NCBI GenBank assembly: GCA_903911165.1
Contig: CAIWCQ010000109.1
Coordinates: 1-6,742 of the forward strand
Source: an uncultured Actinomycetes bacterium
GTDB lineage: Bacteria > Actinomycetota > Actinomycetes > Mycobacteriales > Mycobacteriaceae
Length of the DNA: 6,742 nt
Reading direction: 5' to 3'
Shown: positions 1-6,742 of the stretch, in pieces
Numbering within the stretch: position 1 is the first letter of the stretch
How the letters are laid out: every line of letters starts with the position of its first letter
Position numbers and translations under genes: made by a program
The notes under the pieces: generated by a model
The model's database searches: none
Seen by the model: only the letters and a program-made list of their open reading frames with translations
What the model was told of the DNA's origin: nothing

Positions 1-615
1 CCGGATCGACACCCGCACCGCACTGATCCGGCCGAAACCGGCCACCGGGGCTCCAGCGGAATCTGCGGAAGCCCCAGGGCCCGAGGTGATCTCGTAACCG
101 GACACCCGGGCGTCCATCCGCACCGATGCACCCTGCCAGTCCCCCTGTGTCACCAGCAGGGTGCATCCCCGCTGCCGGGCCCTAGCCACCAACGCCCGCG
201 CGCGTCCGGCGGGCACGCGTCGGCCGGCCAGGCCGAGTACCACCAGATCCATCCCGTCCATCAGCACCGCGGCCACCTCCACCGGATCGGTGCCCGGTTG
301 CGGGATCACCGCCAGCCGACTGAGATCTGCGCCCATCTCCGCGGCGGCCAGCAATCCGAAGTCCGGCAGTCCCACAACGGCCACATGCCCGCCGGCGGCA
401 CTCACCGAGGCGGCCAGGCTTACCGGCAGCGACCGGGCGCCCGAGAGTACCGCCACAGTGCCCTTGGGCAACCCGGCCGACACCGGCTCGCCGACCGCGG
501 CCACCGGCGAGCGGGCGCCGACCTTCCCGGACACCGCCGCCATCTGGCGTCGCAGCTGTTCTAGCTGTTCAGAGCGGTCAGGCCCGCCCTTCTCCAGGGC
601 AATCGCCGCCGTCAT
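1..615 (-). CDS. imuA': ImuA' mutasome protein, C-terminus cut by window edge
   Basis: I translated this by hand from the ATG at 613-615; the frame is open for 205 codons to the left edge, so the C-terminus is missing. The protein has a charged N-terminal helix (residues 16-25, with EQLEQLRRQ), then a RecA-like core: [12 protein letters not shown] (48-59), a [10 protein letters not shown] strand-turn (78-87), [10 protein letters not shown] (122-131) and [10 protein letters not shown] (151-160). Where RecA has a Walker A loop this protein has [10 protein letters not shown], without GKT/S, so ATP binding in the usual way is unlikely. Sequence and place, directly downstream of guaA, match M. tuberculosis Rv3395c (ImuA'). 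In that family ImuA' works with ImuB and the polymerase DnaE2 in damage-induced mutagenesis, and the ImuB gene normally follows, here off the window. GGAGG (622-626) lies 6 nt before the ATG. A LexA box at 651-666 points to SOS control. Confidence 0.88.
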   Translation of the reverse strand, partial: MTAAIALEKGGPDRSEQLEQLRRQMAAVSGKVGARSPVAAVGEPVSAGLPKGTVAVLSGARSLPVSLAASVSAAGGHVAVVGLPDFGLLAAAEMGADLSRLAVIPQPGTDPVEVAAVLMDGMDLVVLGLAGRRVPAGRARALVARARQRGCTLLVTQGDWQGASVRMDARVSGYEITSGPGASADSAGAPVAGFGRISAVRVSIR

Positions 616-650
616 CGCCCACCTCCAGCTGCGATCGACGTTCACTTTTT

Positions 651-666
651 TCGAATGTATGTTCGA
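651..666 (-). promoter_or_regulatory. LexA-binding site (mycobacterial SOS box) for imuA'
   Basis: On the minus strand the site reads TCGAAC-ATAC-ATTCGA. This is one base away from the perfect inverted repeat TCGAAC-N4-GTTCGA that mycobacterial LexA recognises. It ends 35 bases before the imuA' start codon. imuA', imuB and dnaE2 are known SOS genes in mycobacteria, so the site, its position and the gene agree. LexA bound here would cover the likely transcription start region. Confidence 0.9.
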
Positions 667-673
667 TAGTGAG

Positions 674-703
674 AGTAAACACCCACCCGGCGACAGGCGT
701 CAA
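674..703 (-). promoter_or_regulatory. Possible imuA' promoter upstream of the LexA box
   Basis: On the minus strand a TTGACG (698-703) is followed after 18 bases by TTTACT (674-679), a plausible -35/-10 pair lying just upstream of the LexA box, so LexA would block the start region. A second possibility is TACATT (TAnnnT type) inside the LexA box itself. Neither is decisive. The 92-bp guaA-imuA' gap contains no terminator hairpin that I can see, so read-through from the gua genes is also possible. Confidence 0.35.
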
Positions 704-707
704 GGGA

Positions 708-2291
708 TCACTCCCACTCGATGGTGCCGGGCGGCTTGCTGGTCACATCAAGCACCACCCGGTTGACCTCGGGCACCTCGTTGGTGATCCGGGTCGAAAT
801 ACGCTCCAGCACGTCATAGGGCACCCGGGTCCAGTCGGCCGTCATGGCGTCCTCGCTGAAAACCGGCCGCAATACGATCGGGTGTCCGTAGGTACGGCCG
901 TCGCCCTGCACGCCGACTGAGCGGATGTCGGCCAGCAGCACCACCGGGCACTGCCAGATCTGGTGATCCAGCCCCGCAGACGTCAGCTCCTCGCGAGCGA
1001 TCAGATCGGCACGGCGCAGTGTGTCAAGCCGTTTCGCGGTGACTTCGCCGATGATCCGGATACCCAAGCCGGGACCCGGAAAGGGTTGGCGAGCAACGAT
1101 TTCCTCGGGCAGTCCGAGTTCGCGGCCGACCGCGCGAACCTCATCCTTGAACAACAGACGTAGCGGCTCGACGAGGGTGAACTTCAAATCAGGAGGTAGC
1201 CCACCGACGTTGTGATGACTCTTGATGTTGGCGGTACCACTGCCGCCACCGGACTCGACGACATCGGGGTACAGCGTGCCCTGCACCAGAAACTCGATAT
1301 TTTCACTAGTGGAATCGTCATCGTTATCGGGCTCAGAGTCGTTGTCGACCAACAACTCTCGGACTGCGGCCTCGAACGTTCGGATAAACTCGCGGCCGAT
1401 GATCTTGCGCTTGCCCTCCGGATCTCGCACACCCGACAATGCCTCCAGGAACCGCTCTTCGGCATCGACGGTGACCAGTCGGGCACCGGTCGCCGCCACG
1501 AAGTCCCTCTGCACCTGCGCCCGTTCGCCGGCGCGCAACAGGCCGTGATCGACGAACACACATGTCAACCGGTCGCCGATGGCCCGTTGAACCAGTGCGG
1601 CCGCCACCGCGGAATCCACTCCCCCGCTCAATCCACAGATGGCGTGACCGTCACCGATCTGCTCGCGGACGCCGTCGATAAGCGACTCGGCGATATTGGC
1701 CGGCGTCCAGTCCGCGTCGATGCCGGCGAAGTCGTGCAGGAAGCGGCTGAGCACCTGCTGACCGTGCGGTGTGTGGATCACCTCGGGGTGGTACTGCACC
1801 CCGGCGAGTCCGCGGCGGCGATCCTCGAAGGCCGCCACCGGAGCGCCGGGACTGGTCGCCACCACCTCGAAGCCGGCCGGCGCGACGGTCACCGCGTCAC
1901 CGTGACTCATCCACACCGGTTGCGCGCCGGGCAGTCCCGAATGCAGTTCGCCACCAAGGACATTGAGCTCAGTGCGGCCGTACTCACTGGTGCCGGTGCG
2001 CTCGACGGTACCGCCGAGCGCTTGAGCCATGGCCTGGAATCCGTAGCAGATTCCGAATACCGGGACCCCCAGGTCGAACACGCCCGGGTCTAGCTGCGGC
2101 GCGCCGTCGGCGTACACGCTGGCCGGTCCACCGGACAACACGATCGCCCGGGGGTTTTTGGCCTTGATCTCATCGATGGTCGCGGTATGCGGGATCACCT
2201 CGGAGAACACCCTGGCCTCACGTATGCGCCGGGCGATCAACTGGGCATACTGGGCACCGAAGTCGACCACCAGGACGGGTTGCACCGGCAC
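708..2291 (-). CDS. guaA: GMP synthase (glutamine-hydrolysing)
   Basis: This 527-residue enzyme makes GMP from XMP, ATP and glutamine in the cytoplasm, the last step of guanine nucleotide synthesis. The N-terminal class I glutamine amidotransferase (about 5-190) has the nucleophile elbow GICYGFQ with Cys82, and the triad partners His168 and Glu170 in YHPE. The ATP pyrophosphatase domain follows with its P-loop SGGVDS (222-227). The C-terminal dimerisation domain ends in KPPGTIEWE. Length is close to the mycobacterial norm (about 525), but the N-terminus is shorter and residues ~315-331 form an acidic insertion, see findings. The start is GTG at 2289-2291: an in-frame TAG two codons upstream rules out a longer protein, and a second GTG two codons later is an alternative. 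No strong ribosome-binding site is visible. The gene begins 19 bases after the guaB3 stop, so co-transcription and coupled translation are likely. Confidence 0.97.
   Translation of the reverse strand: MPVQPVLVVDFGAQYAQLIARRIREARVFSEVIPHTATIDEIKAKNPRAIVLSGGPASVYADGAPQLDPGVFDLGVPVFGICYGFQAMAQALGGTVERTGTSEYGRTELNVLGGELHSGLPGAQPVWMSHGDAVTVAPAGFEVVATSPGAPVAAFEDRRRGLAGVQYHPEVIHTPHGQQVLSRFLHDFAGIDADWTPANIAESLIDGVREQIGDGHAICGLSGGVDSAVAAALVQRAIGDRLTCVFVDHGLLRAGERAQVQRDFVAATGARLVTVDAEERFLEALSGVRDPEGKRKIIGREFIRTFEAAVRELLVDNDSEPDNDDDSTSENIEFLVQGTLYPDVVESGGGSGTANIKSHHNVGGLPPDLKFTLVEPLRLLFKDEVRAVGRELGLPEEIVARQPFPGPGLGIRIIGEVTAKRLDTLRRADLIAREELTSAGLDHQIWQCPVVLLADIRSVGVQGDGRTYGHPIVLRPVFSEDAMTADWTRVPYDVLERISTRITNEVPEVNRVVLDVTSKPPGTIEWE
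1299..1346 (-). other. Acidic insertion within guaA (GuaA residues ~316-331)
   Basis: The segment encodes [17 protein letters not shown] or nearly so, between the helix ending AAVRELL and the conserved strand [15 protein letters not shown]. In remembered M. tuberculosis GuaA the same link is only a few residues (LDGKTA). The insertion lies in frame, contains no stop, and its DNA is visibly poorer in GC than the flanking gene. It is probably a disordered surface loop of the ATP-pyrophosphatase domain. Confidence 0.7.
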
Positions 2292-2310
2292 AGTCTAAGG
2301 GCGGGCGTGC

Positions 2311-3444
2311 CTAGCTACCGACGGTCAGGCCCACCTTCTGAAACTCCTTGAGGTCGCAGTAGCCGGCCTTGGCCATCGAGCGACGCAACCCGCCGACGAG
2401 ATTCAGGGAGCCGAATGGGTCGTCCGACGGGCCGTTGAGCACCTCGTCGAGCGAGGGCCGATCACCGAGTGCCACTTGAAGCAGGGCGCCGCGGGGCAGC
2501 GACGGGTGCGCGGCGGCGGCAGGCCAGAACCATCCGTCGCCGAGCGACTCTGCGGCGGTGGCCAACGGTGTGCCAAGCAGCACCGCGTCGGCGCCACAGG
2601 CAATGGCTTTGGCGAGTTCGCCGGAGGTGTGGATATCGCCGTCGGCAAGCACGTGCACATACCGCCCGCCGGTCTCGTCGAGGTATTCCCGCCGGGCCGC
2701 AGCGGCGTCGGCGATCGCGGTGGCCATCGGCACACTGATGCCAAGCACCTCGTCACTGGTGGTGGCGCCCAGCGTGGAACCGTAACCAACGATGACACCG
2801 GCCGCGCCGGTACGCATCAGGTGCAGCGCCGTGCGGTGATCGGCCACGCCGCCGGCCACCACCGGCACGTCGAGTTCGGAGATGAAGGTCTTGAGGTTCA
2901 GCGGCTCGGTGTCGGAGGCCACCCGTTCCGCCGAGATGATGGTGCCCTGGATGATCAGCAGGTCGATGCCCGCCGCCACCAGCCCCGGCGTGAGCGCCTG
3001 GGCGTTCTGCGGGCTGACCCGCACCGCGGTGGTGACGCCGGCTTCGCGGATTCGGGCCACCGCGGCGGCGAGCAGTTCGGGAACCAGCGGCGCGGCGTGC
3101 AACTGCTGGAGCAGCCGGATGGAAGCCGACGGGTCGGCGTCGTCGGCCAGCGAGATCACCTCAGCGATCCTGGCCTCGACATCGGCGTGCCGGCCGATCA
3201 GTCCCTCTCCGTTGAGCACGCCCAATCCGCCCAGGCGGCCTAACTCGATCGCGAACTCCGGTGAGACCAGGGCGTCGGTCGGGTGTGCCACGACCGGGAT
3301 TTCGAACCGATAGGCGTCCAGCTGCCAGGCGGTTGACACATCCTTCGACGAGCGCGTGCGCCTGGCGGGCACGATGTTGATCTCGGCGAGTTCGTATGTC
3401 CGGCGGGCGGTTCGGCCCATGCCGATTTCGACCATGTCACGCAT
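2311..3444 (-). CDS. guaB3: GuaB3 family IMP dehydrogenase-like protein
   Basis: The protein has 377 residues, against about 375 in M. tuberculosis GuaB3 (Rv3410c). It keeps the beta/alpha barrel of IMP dehydrogenase but has no CBS pair. Recognisable blocks are the family N-terminus MVEIGMGRTARRTYEL, GGLGVLNGEGLIG (72-84), VLADGDIHTSGELAKAIACG (265-284, the phosphate-site region) and LVGGLRRSMAKAGYCDL (349-365). Aligned with GuaB2, the catalytic-loop cysteine (GSICTTR) falls at Ala227 (TLGATTS), so normal IMPDH chemistry is not expected. The mycobacterial protein has no demonstrated IMPDH activity; cyanobacterial GuaB3 has been reported as a GMP reductase. The true function here is open: pseudoenzyme, regulator or altered reductase. 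ATG 3442-3444 is used; ATG 3433-3435, giving MVEIGMG, is equally possible, and neither has a clear ribosome-binding site. It starts 12 bases after the guaB2 stop. Confidence 0.95.
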   Translation of the reverse strand: MRDMVEIGMGRTARRTYELAEINIVPARRTRSSKDVSTAWQLDAYRFEIPVVAHPTDALVSPEFAIELGRLGGLGVLNGEGLIGRHADVEARIAEVISLADDADPSASIRLLQQLHAAPLVPELLAAAVARIREAGVTTAVRVSPQNAQALTPGLVAAGIDLLIIQGTIISAERVASDTEPLNLKTFISELDVPVVAGGVADHRTALHLMRTGAAGVIVGYGSTLGATTSDEVLGISVPMATAIADAAAARREYLDETGGRYVHVLADGDIHTSGELAKAIACGADAVLLGTPLATAAESLGDGWFWPAAAAHPSLPRGALLQVALGDRPSLDEVLNGPSDDPFGSLNLVGGLRRSMAKAGYCDLKEFQKVGLTVGS

Positions 3445-3456
3445 GATGTGGGGTGC

Positions 3457-5000
<1,544 letters not shown>

Positions 5001-5001
<1 letters not shown>

Positions 5002-5047
5002 TCGGCTCCCGCCTATCACATCGGCTCCTCCCTTTTCCAGCGGCTCC
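5001..5047. repeat. Three 9-bp direct repeats at 19-bp period upstream of guaB2
   Basis: ATCGGCTCC occurs at 5001-5009 and again at 5020-5028, and AGCGGCTCC (one mismatch) occurs at 5039-5047. The start-to-start distance is exactly 19 both times. On the guaB2 strand the unit is GGAGCCGAT, and the first copy abuts the -10 box. Copies one and two also agree at 14 of 19 positions over the full unit. The array fills the space where a regulator of the guanine genes would bind; no protein can be assigned. Confidence 0.6.
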
Positions 5048-5084
5048 ACGGGGTGATCCCTGGCGTGATGGCCGAGCCGCTGCG

Positions 5085-5090
5085 TAGGCT
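5085..5090 (+). promoter_or_regulatory. -10 box of the DUF5319 gene, leaderless GTG start predicted
   Basis: TAGGCT fits TAnnnT, and the expected transcription start seven bases on is 5097, the first base of the GTG start codon. Only a weak AGG (5086-5088) could serve as a ribosome-binding site, so leaderless translation is the better reading. This promoter diverges from that of guaB2 across a 107-bp region. Confidence 0.5.
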
Positions 5091-5096
5091 GTCGAT

Positions 5097-5501
5097 GTGC
5101 GTGATGACCTGCCACCTGGCCTGCCGCCCGACCCGTTCGCCGATGACCCGCACGATCCGTCGGCGGCATTGGATGCGCTGGAACCGGGCCAACCGCTTGA
5201 CGTCCAGGAGCGATCCGCGGTGGAGGCCGACCTTGCGGACCTCGTCGTCTATGAGAATCTTCTGGCGCACAAGGGGATTCGCGGACTGGTGGTCTGCTGC
5301 GACGAATGCCGCGAGGACCATTACCACGACTGGGATATGTTGCGGGCCAATCTTCTTCAGCTGCTGATCGACGGCAGCGTTCGGCCGCATGAACCCGCGT
5401 ACGACCCGGAGCCGGACGCCTACGTGACCTGGGACTATTGCCGGGGTTATGCCGACGCCGCGCTCAACGAAGCGACGTCGGACTACGACGGCTTCCGCTA
5501 A
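5097..5501 (+). CDS. DUF5319 family protein (Rv3412-like), function unknown
   Basis: This small acidic protein of 134 residues matches the M. tuberculosis protein Rv3412 nearly throughout, for example LAHKGIRGLVVCCDEC and SVRPHEPAYDPEPDAYVTWD. No signal peptide or membrane segment is visible, so it is probably cytoplasmic. Residues Cys67, Cys68, Cys71, His75, His77 and the later Cys115 form a cluster that could bind a metal, but this is inference. The start is GTG at 5097; an ATG two bases earlier is in a different frame. Its place between guaB2 and the anti-sigma-D gene is conserved in mycobacteria. It is divergent from guaB2 and convergent with rsdA, whose stop codon it overlaps. No function is established that I know of. 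Confidence 0.92.
   Translation: MRDDLPPGLPPDPFADDPHDPSAALDALEPGQPLDVQERSAVEADLADLVVYENLLAHKGIRGLVVCCDECREDHYHDWDMLRANLLQLLIDGSVRPHEPAYDPEPDAYVTWDYCRGYADAALNEATSDYDGFR
5498..5501. other. Overlapping convergent stop codons (DUF5319 gene / rsdA)
   Basis: The four bases CTAA serve both genes: TAA at 5499-5501 ends the plus-strand DUF5319 gene, and TAG (reverse of 5498-5500) ends rsdA. There is no intergenic room for a conventional bidirectional terminator, so the transcripts must overlap at their 3' ends. Confidence 0.95.
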
Positions 5502-6532
5502 CCGACCGGAACCGCTGCTTCGGTGGTGGTGACGATCGCGGGCGCCTCTGCAGCGGGGGCCTCTTCAGTGACGGGATCTTCAGCGGGGGCCTGAGCGGGG
5601 GCAGCCGTCGTCGCCTCAGCCGCGGTTGTCGCCGCGGCCGTCGGGGCCGCCGTAGTAGTGGCCGCGGCGGTCGGAGCCGCCGCCGTAGTCGCCGCCGTAG
5701 TCGGGGCCGCCGCCGTAGTCGCCGCCGTGGTGGCCGCGGCCGTCGGAGCCGCACTCGTCGTCTTCGTCGTCGTCGGGGCAGCACTCGTCGTCGGGGCAGC
5801 ACTCGTCGTCGGGGCAGCACTCGTGGTCGGGGCGGCGCTCGTCGTCATCGGAGGTGCTGTCGTGGTGGCCGCCGTTGTCGGGGCAGCGCTCGTCGCCGTC
5901 GTCGTTCCCGGCGCCGCACTTGTCGCCGCGGAGGAGGACGCCGCCGAGGATGTCGTCGCCGCGGAGGAGGTCGTCGCCGGGGAGGACACCGACTCCGAAC
6001 TGCTCGTCGCGGAATCGGTCGCCGACGGCGCGCTGGGTGTACTGGTGGGCGGCGCGACCGCGGGCACCAGGTCGGTGGCCGACGGCGGCACGGTGTAGAT
6101 GATGCCCGGCGGGGCCGTGGCCTCCGGATCACGCTCCACCACCTTGGCGGACAGGTCGTTGAACTGGTCCAGTAATTCCTGCTTCTGCGGACTGTCCTCG
6201 ATGGTCGCCACCTGAGTGCTGACCGCTACCAGCTTGTCCTGGGCCTGCACCCAATCACCCTGGGCGATGAGGTCCTGCACCTGGTTCAGTTCGGTGCGTG
6301 CCGCGAGTGCGACCTGATCGTCGCGCACCTGCTTCGGCGCCCCGAAGAGCATCGAGCGCAAGCCGTAAAGGGCATCGCCGGGTCCGGCACCAGCCACCAC
6401 CGCCCCGAAGCCGCCAATGCACAGCACAGCGGCCGCGGCCGCACCGACGACACTGAGCCCACGACGGGGGCGCGTGGGTGTGGCAGTTCGCTTCTCCCGC
6501 GGCGCACTGACCGGGTTCCTGGCCAGGCCGGC
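5498..6532 (-). CDS. rsdA: Anti-sigma-D factor RsdA-like membrane protein, N-terminus lost at junction
   Basis: The reading frame runs from the TAG at 5498-5500 upstream to about 6532, where a foreign sequence begins. The visible part starts around LARNPVSAPREKR, then a basic stretch PTRPRRG, a single membrane segment GLSVVGAAAAAVLCIGGFG (about 6389-6460), an outer domain beginning AGPGDALYGLRSMLFGAP with predicted helices (ELNQVQDLIAQGDW to VVERDPEATAPPG), and a tail of about 190 residues of Ala, Thr, Ser and Pro. Membrane and outer segments match M. tuberculosis RsdA (Rv3413c), which holds sigma factor SigD at the membrane until degraded. The cytoplasmic SigD-binding domain is absent here, and no start codon remains in the visible frame except an internal GTG at 6425-6427 inside the membrane segment, which is not the true start. 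The sigD gene would be expected upstream. Confidence 0.85.
   Translation of the reverse strand, partial: AGLARNPVSAPREKRTATPTRPRRGLSVVGAAAAAVLCIGGFGAVVAGAGPGDALYGLRSMLFGAPKQVRDDQVALAARTELNQVQDLIAQGDWVQAQDKLVAVSTQVATIEDSPQKQELLDQFNDLSAKVVERDPEATAPPGIIYTVPPSATDLVPAVAPPTSTPSAPSATDSATSSSESVSSPATTSSAATTSSAASSSAATSAAPGTTTATSAAPTTAATTTAPPMTTSAAPTTSAAPTTSAAPTTSAAPTTTKTTSAAPTAAATTAATTAAAPTTAATTAAAPTAAATTTAAPTAAATTAAEATTAAPAQAPAEDPVTEEAPAAEAPAIVTTTEAAVPVG
5670..5729. repeat. 30-bp tandem duplication in the rsdA tail
   Basis: Two adjacent 30-bp units (5670-5699 and 5700-5729) differ at only two positions. The unit begins GTCGGAGCCGCCGCCGTAG in the first copy and GTCGGGGCCGCCGCCGTAG in the second. Each encodes ten residues of the TAATTAAAPT type on the minus strand. 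The period keeps the frame. Confidence 0.75.
5769..5840. repeat. 18-bp tandem repeat, four copies, encoding SAAPTT
   Basis: Three identical copies of GTCGTCGGGGCAGCACTC (5769-5786, 5787-5804, 5805-5822) are followed by a diverged fourth, GTGGTCGGGGCGGCGCTC (5823-5840). Read on the minus strand each gives Ser-Ala-Ala-Pro-Thr-Thr. Exact identity of the copies points to recent slippage or recombination. There are no spacers, so this is not a CRISPR array. Confidence 0.92.
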
Positions 6533-6546
6533 AGGAGTCTTTTCGC
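6515..6546. other. Probable chimeric junction: mycobacterial DNA to foreign DNA
   Basis: To the left, the minus strand still reads as RsdA (LARNPVSAPREKR). To the right, that frame yields TDCE-like nonsense and a stop at 6596-6598, while the plus strand becomes a coherent RuvX frame. Bases 6541-6742 contain 109 G or C of 202 (54%), well below the mycobacterial part. The exact breakpoint cannot be set from one sequence. Confidence 0.8.
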
Positions 6547-6742
6547 ATGTGTCTAAACTTTTGGATGCCGCCCAGGTAGCCGAATTTGCCGTTCGTCACC
6601 AGGTTGGTCGGATCATTGTTGGTGTTTCTTATGATGAGGCCGGTGACCCTAATGCGGCAGGTCGCCGGGCCATCAATTTCTCCGAAGTCCTGGGCCAGCA
6701 GACTGAAATTCCGGTCGAGCTTTGGGATGAAAGCCTGACCAC
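6537..6742 (+). CDS. Partial YqgF/RuvX-like Holliday-junction resolvase, both ends missing
   Basis: The frame is open to the right edge and gives 68 residues: VFSHVSKLLDAAQVAEF, then VGRIIVGVSYDEAGDP, then GRRAINFSEVL, then IPVELWDESLT. The order of a V-x-x-IIVG strand, a D-x-x-G loop, a helix with paired basic residues and a final PVELWDE(S/R)LT strand is that of the YqgF/RuvX RNase H-fold family, which resolves Holliday junctions or processes rRNA. The HVSK and DAAQVAEFA block and the form WDES recall Chloroflexota members rather than the actinobacterial type. The N-terminal catalytic Asp region and the C-terminal Asp lie outside the window. No start codon can be given because the 5' part is replaced by the junction. 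Confidence 0.72.

Larger units (their letters stand above)
5520..6090 (-). repeat. Low-complexity Ala/Thr/Ser/Pro-coding tail of rsdA
   Basis: The stretch codes for an extracytoplasmic tail dominated by Ala, Thr, Ser and Pro, such as TSSAATTSSAASSSAAT, SAAPTT repeats and TAATTAAAPT blocks. It then ends in a more acidic segment (PAEDPVTEEAPAAEAPA). Thr/Ala/Pro-rich segments of exported mycobacterial proteins are typical O-mannosylation regions. The plus strand here shows a long Arg-rich and a long Val/Ala-rich open frame; both are by-products of this composition. Confidence 0.85.

Noticed and set aside
616..707. A terminator or small gene between guaA and imuA'
   Set aside because: No GC-rich stem followed by T residues is seen in the transcribed direction, and no short frame with a ribosome-binding site. 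The T-rich patch at 645-652 lies next to the LexA box and on the wrong strand for a minus-strand terminator.
5769..5840. Regular short repeats resembling a CRISPR array
   Set aside because: The 18-bp copies are directly adjacent without spacers and encode SAAPTT in frame.
5438..6175. A 245-residue Arg/Gly-rich plus-strand frame and a Val/Ala-rich one (5658-6098)
   Set aside because: Both are translations of the strand opposite the Ala/Thr repeat tail of RsdA. The bias comes from the GCC/ACG codon repeats, and neither resembles a real protein.
6255..6599. A 114-residue minus-strand frame spanning the junction
   Set aside because: It is out of frame with RsdA on one side and antisense to RuvX on the other, and the peptide has no recognisable features.
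6515..6742. A mobile element or horizontally acquired gene inserted in rsdA
   Set aside because: There are no terminal repeats, transposase or att-like site, and the RuvX piece has no 5' end, so a sequence chimera is simpler.

Overview
The window is GC-rich actinobacterial DNA and almost certainly Mycobacterium or a close relative. The gene set and order, imuA' < guaA < guaB3 < guaB2 and then a DUF5319 gene > facing an rsdA-like gene <, correspond to the M. tuberculosis genes Rv3395c, Rv3396c, Rv3410c, Rv3411c, Rv3412 and Rv3413c. The individual proteins match remembered mycobacterial sequences over long stretches. The DNA looks like a metagenomic or draft contig rather than a finished genome, because the last ~200 bases do not belong with the rest.

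Layout. Positions 1-615 (minus) hold the N-terminal 205 residues of ImuA', an SOS-induced accessory factor of the mutagenic DnaE2 polymerase; its C-terminus lies off the left edge. A clear mycobacterial LexA box (651-666) sits just upstream. Positions 708-4989 (minus) form a compact guanine-nucleotide cluster transcribed guaB2-guaB3-guaA with gaps of only 12 and 19 bases. GuaB2 oxidises IMP to XMP, GuaA aminates XMP to GMP, and GuaB3 is an IMPDH-like paralogue lacking the catalytic cysteine. The 107-bp divergent region 4990-5096 carries a TAnnnT -10 box on each strand, placed exactly where each would give a leaderless transcript. It also holds three 9-bp direct repeats at a precise 19-bp period. 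Positions 5097-5501 (plus) encode a small DUF5319 protein. Its stop codon overlaps that of the convergent minus-strand gene, an RsdA-type anti-sigma-D factor with a very long Ala/Thr/Ser/Pro tail built partly from tandem repeats.

At about 6515-6546 the rsdA reading frame stops making sense. GC content falls (109 of the final 202 bases are G or C), and the plus strand becomes an open frame encoding the middle of a YqgF/RuvX-type Holliday-junction resolvase that resembles Chloroflexota versions. RsdA thereby loses its cytoplasmic sigma-binding N-terminus. The simplest reading is an assembly or library chimera, not a biological fusion.

I see no new defence, mobile or RNA-guided system. The points most worth a second look are the chimeric end, the Cys-less GuaB3, the acidic insertion in GuaA, the promoter repeats upstream of guaB2, the compact gua cluster and the repeat-expanded RsdA tail.
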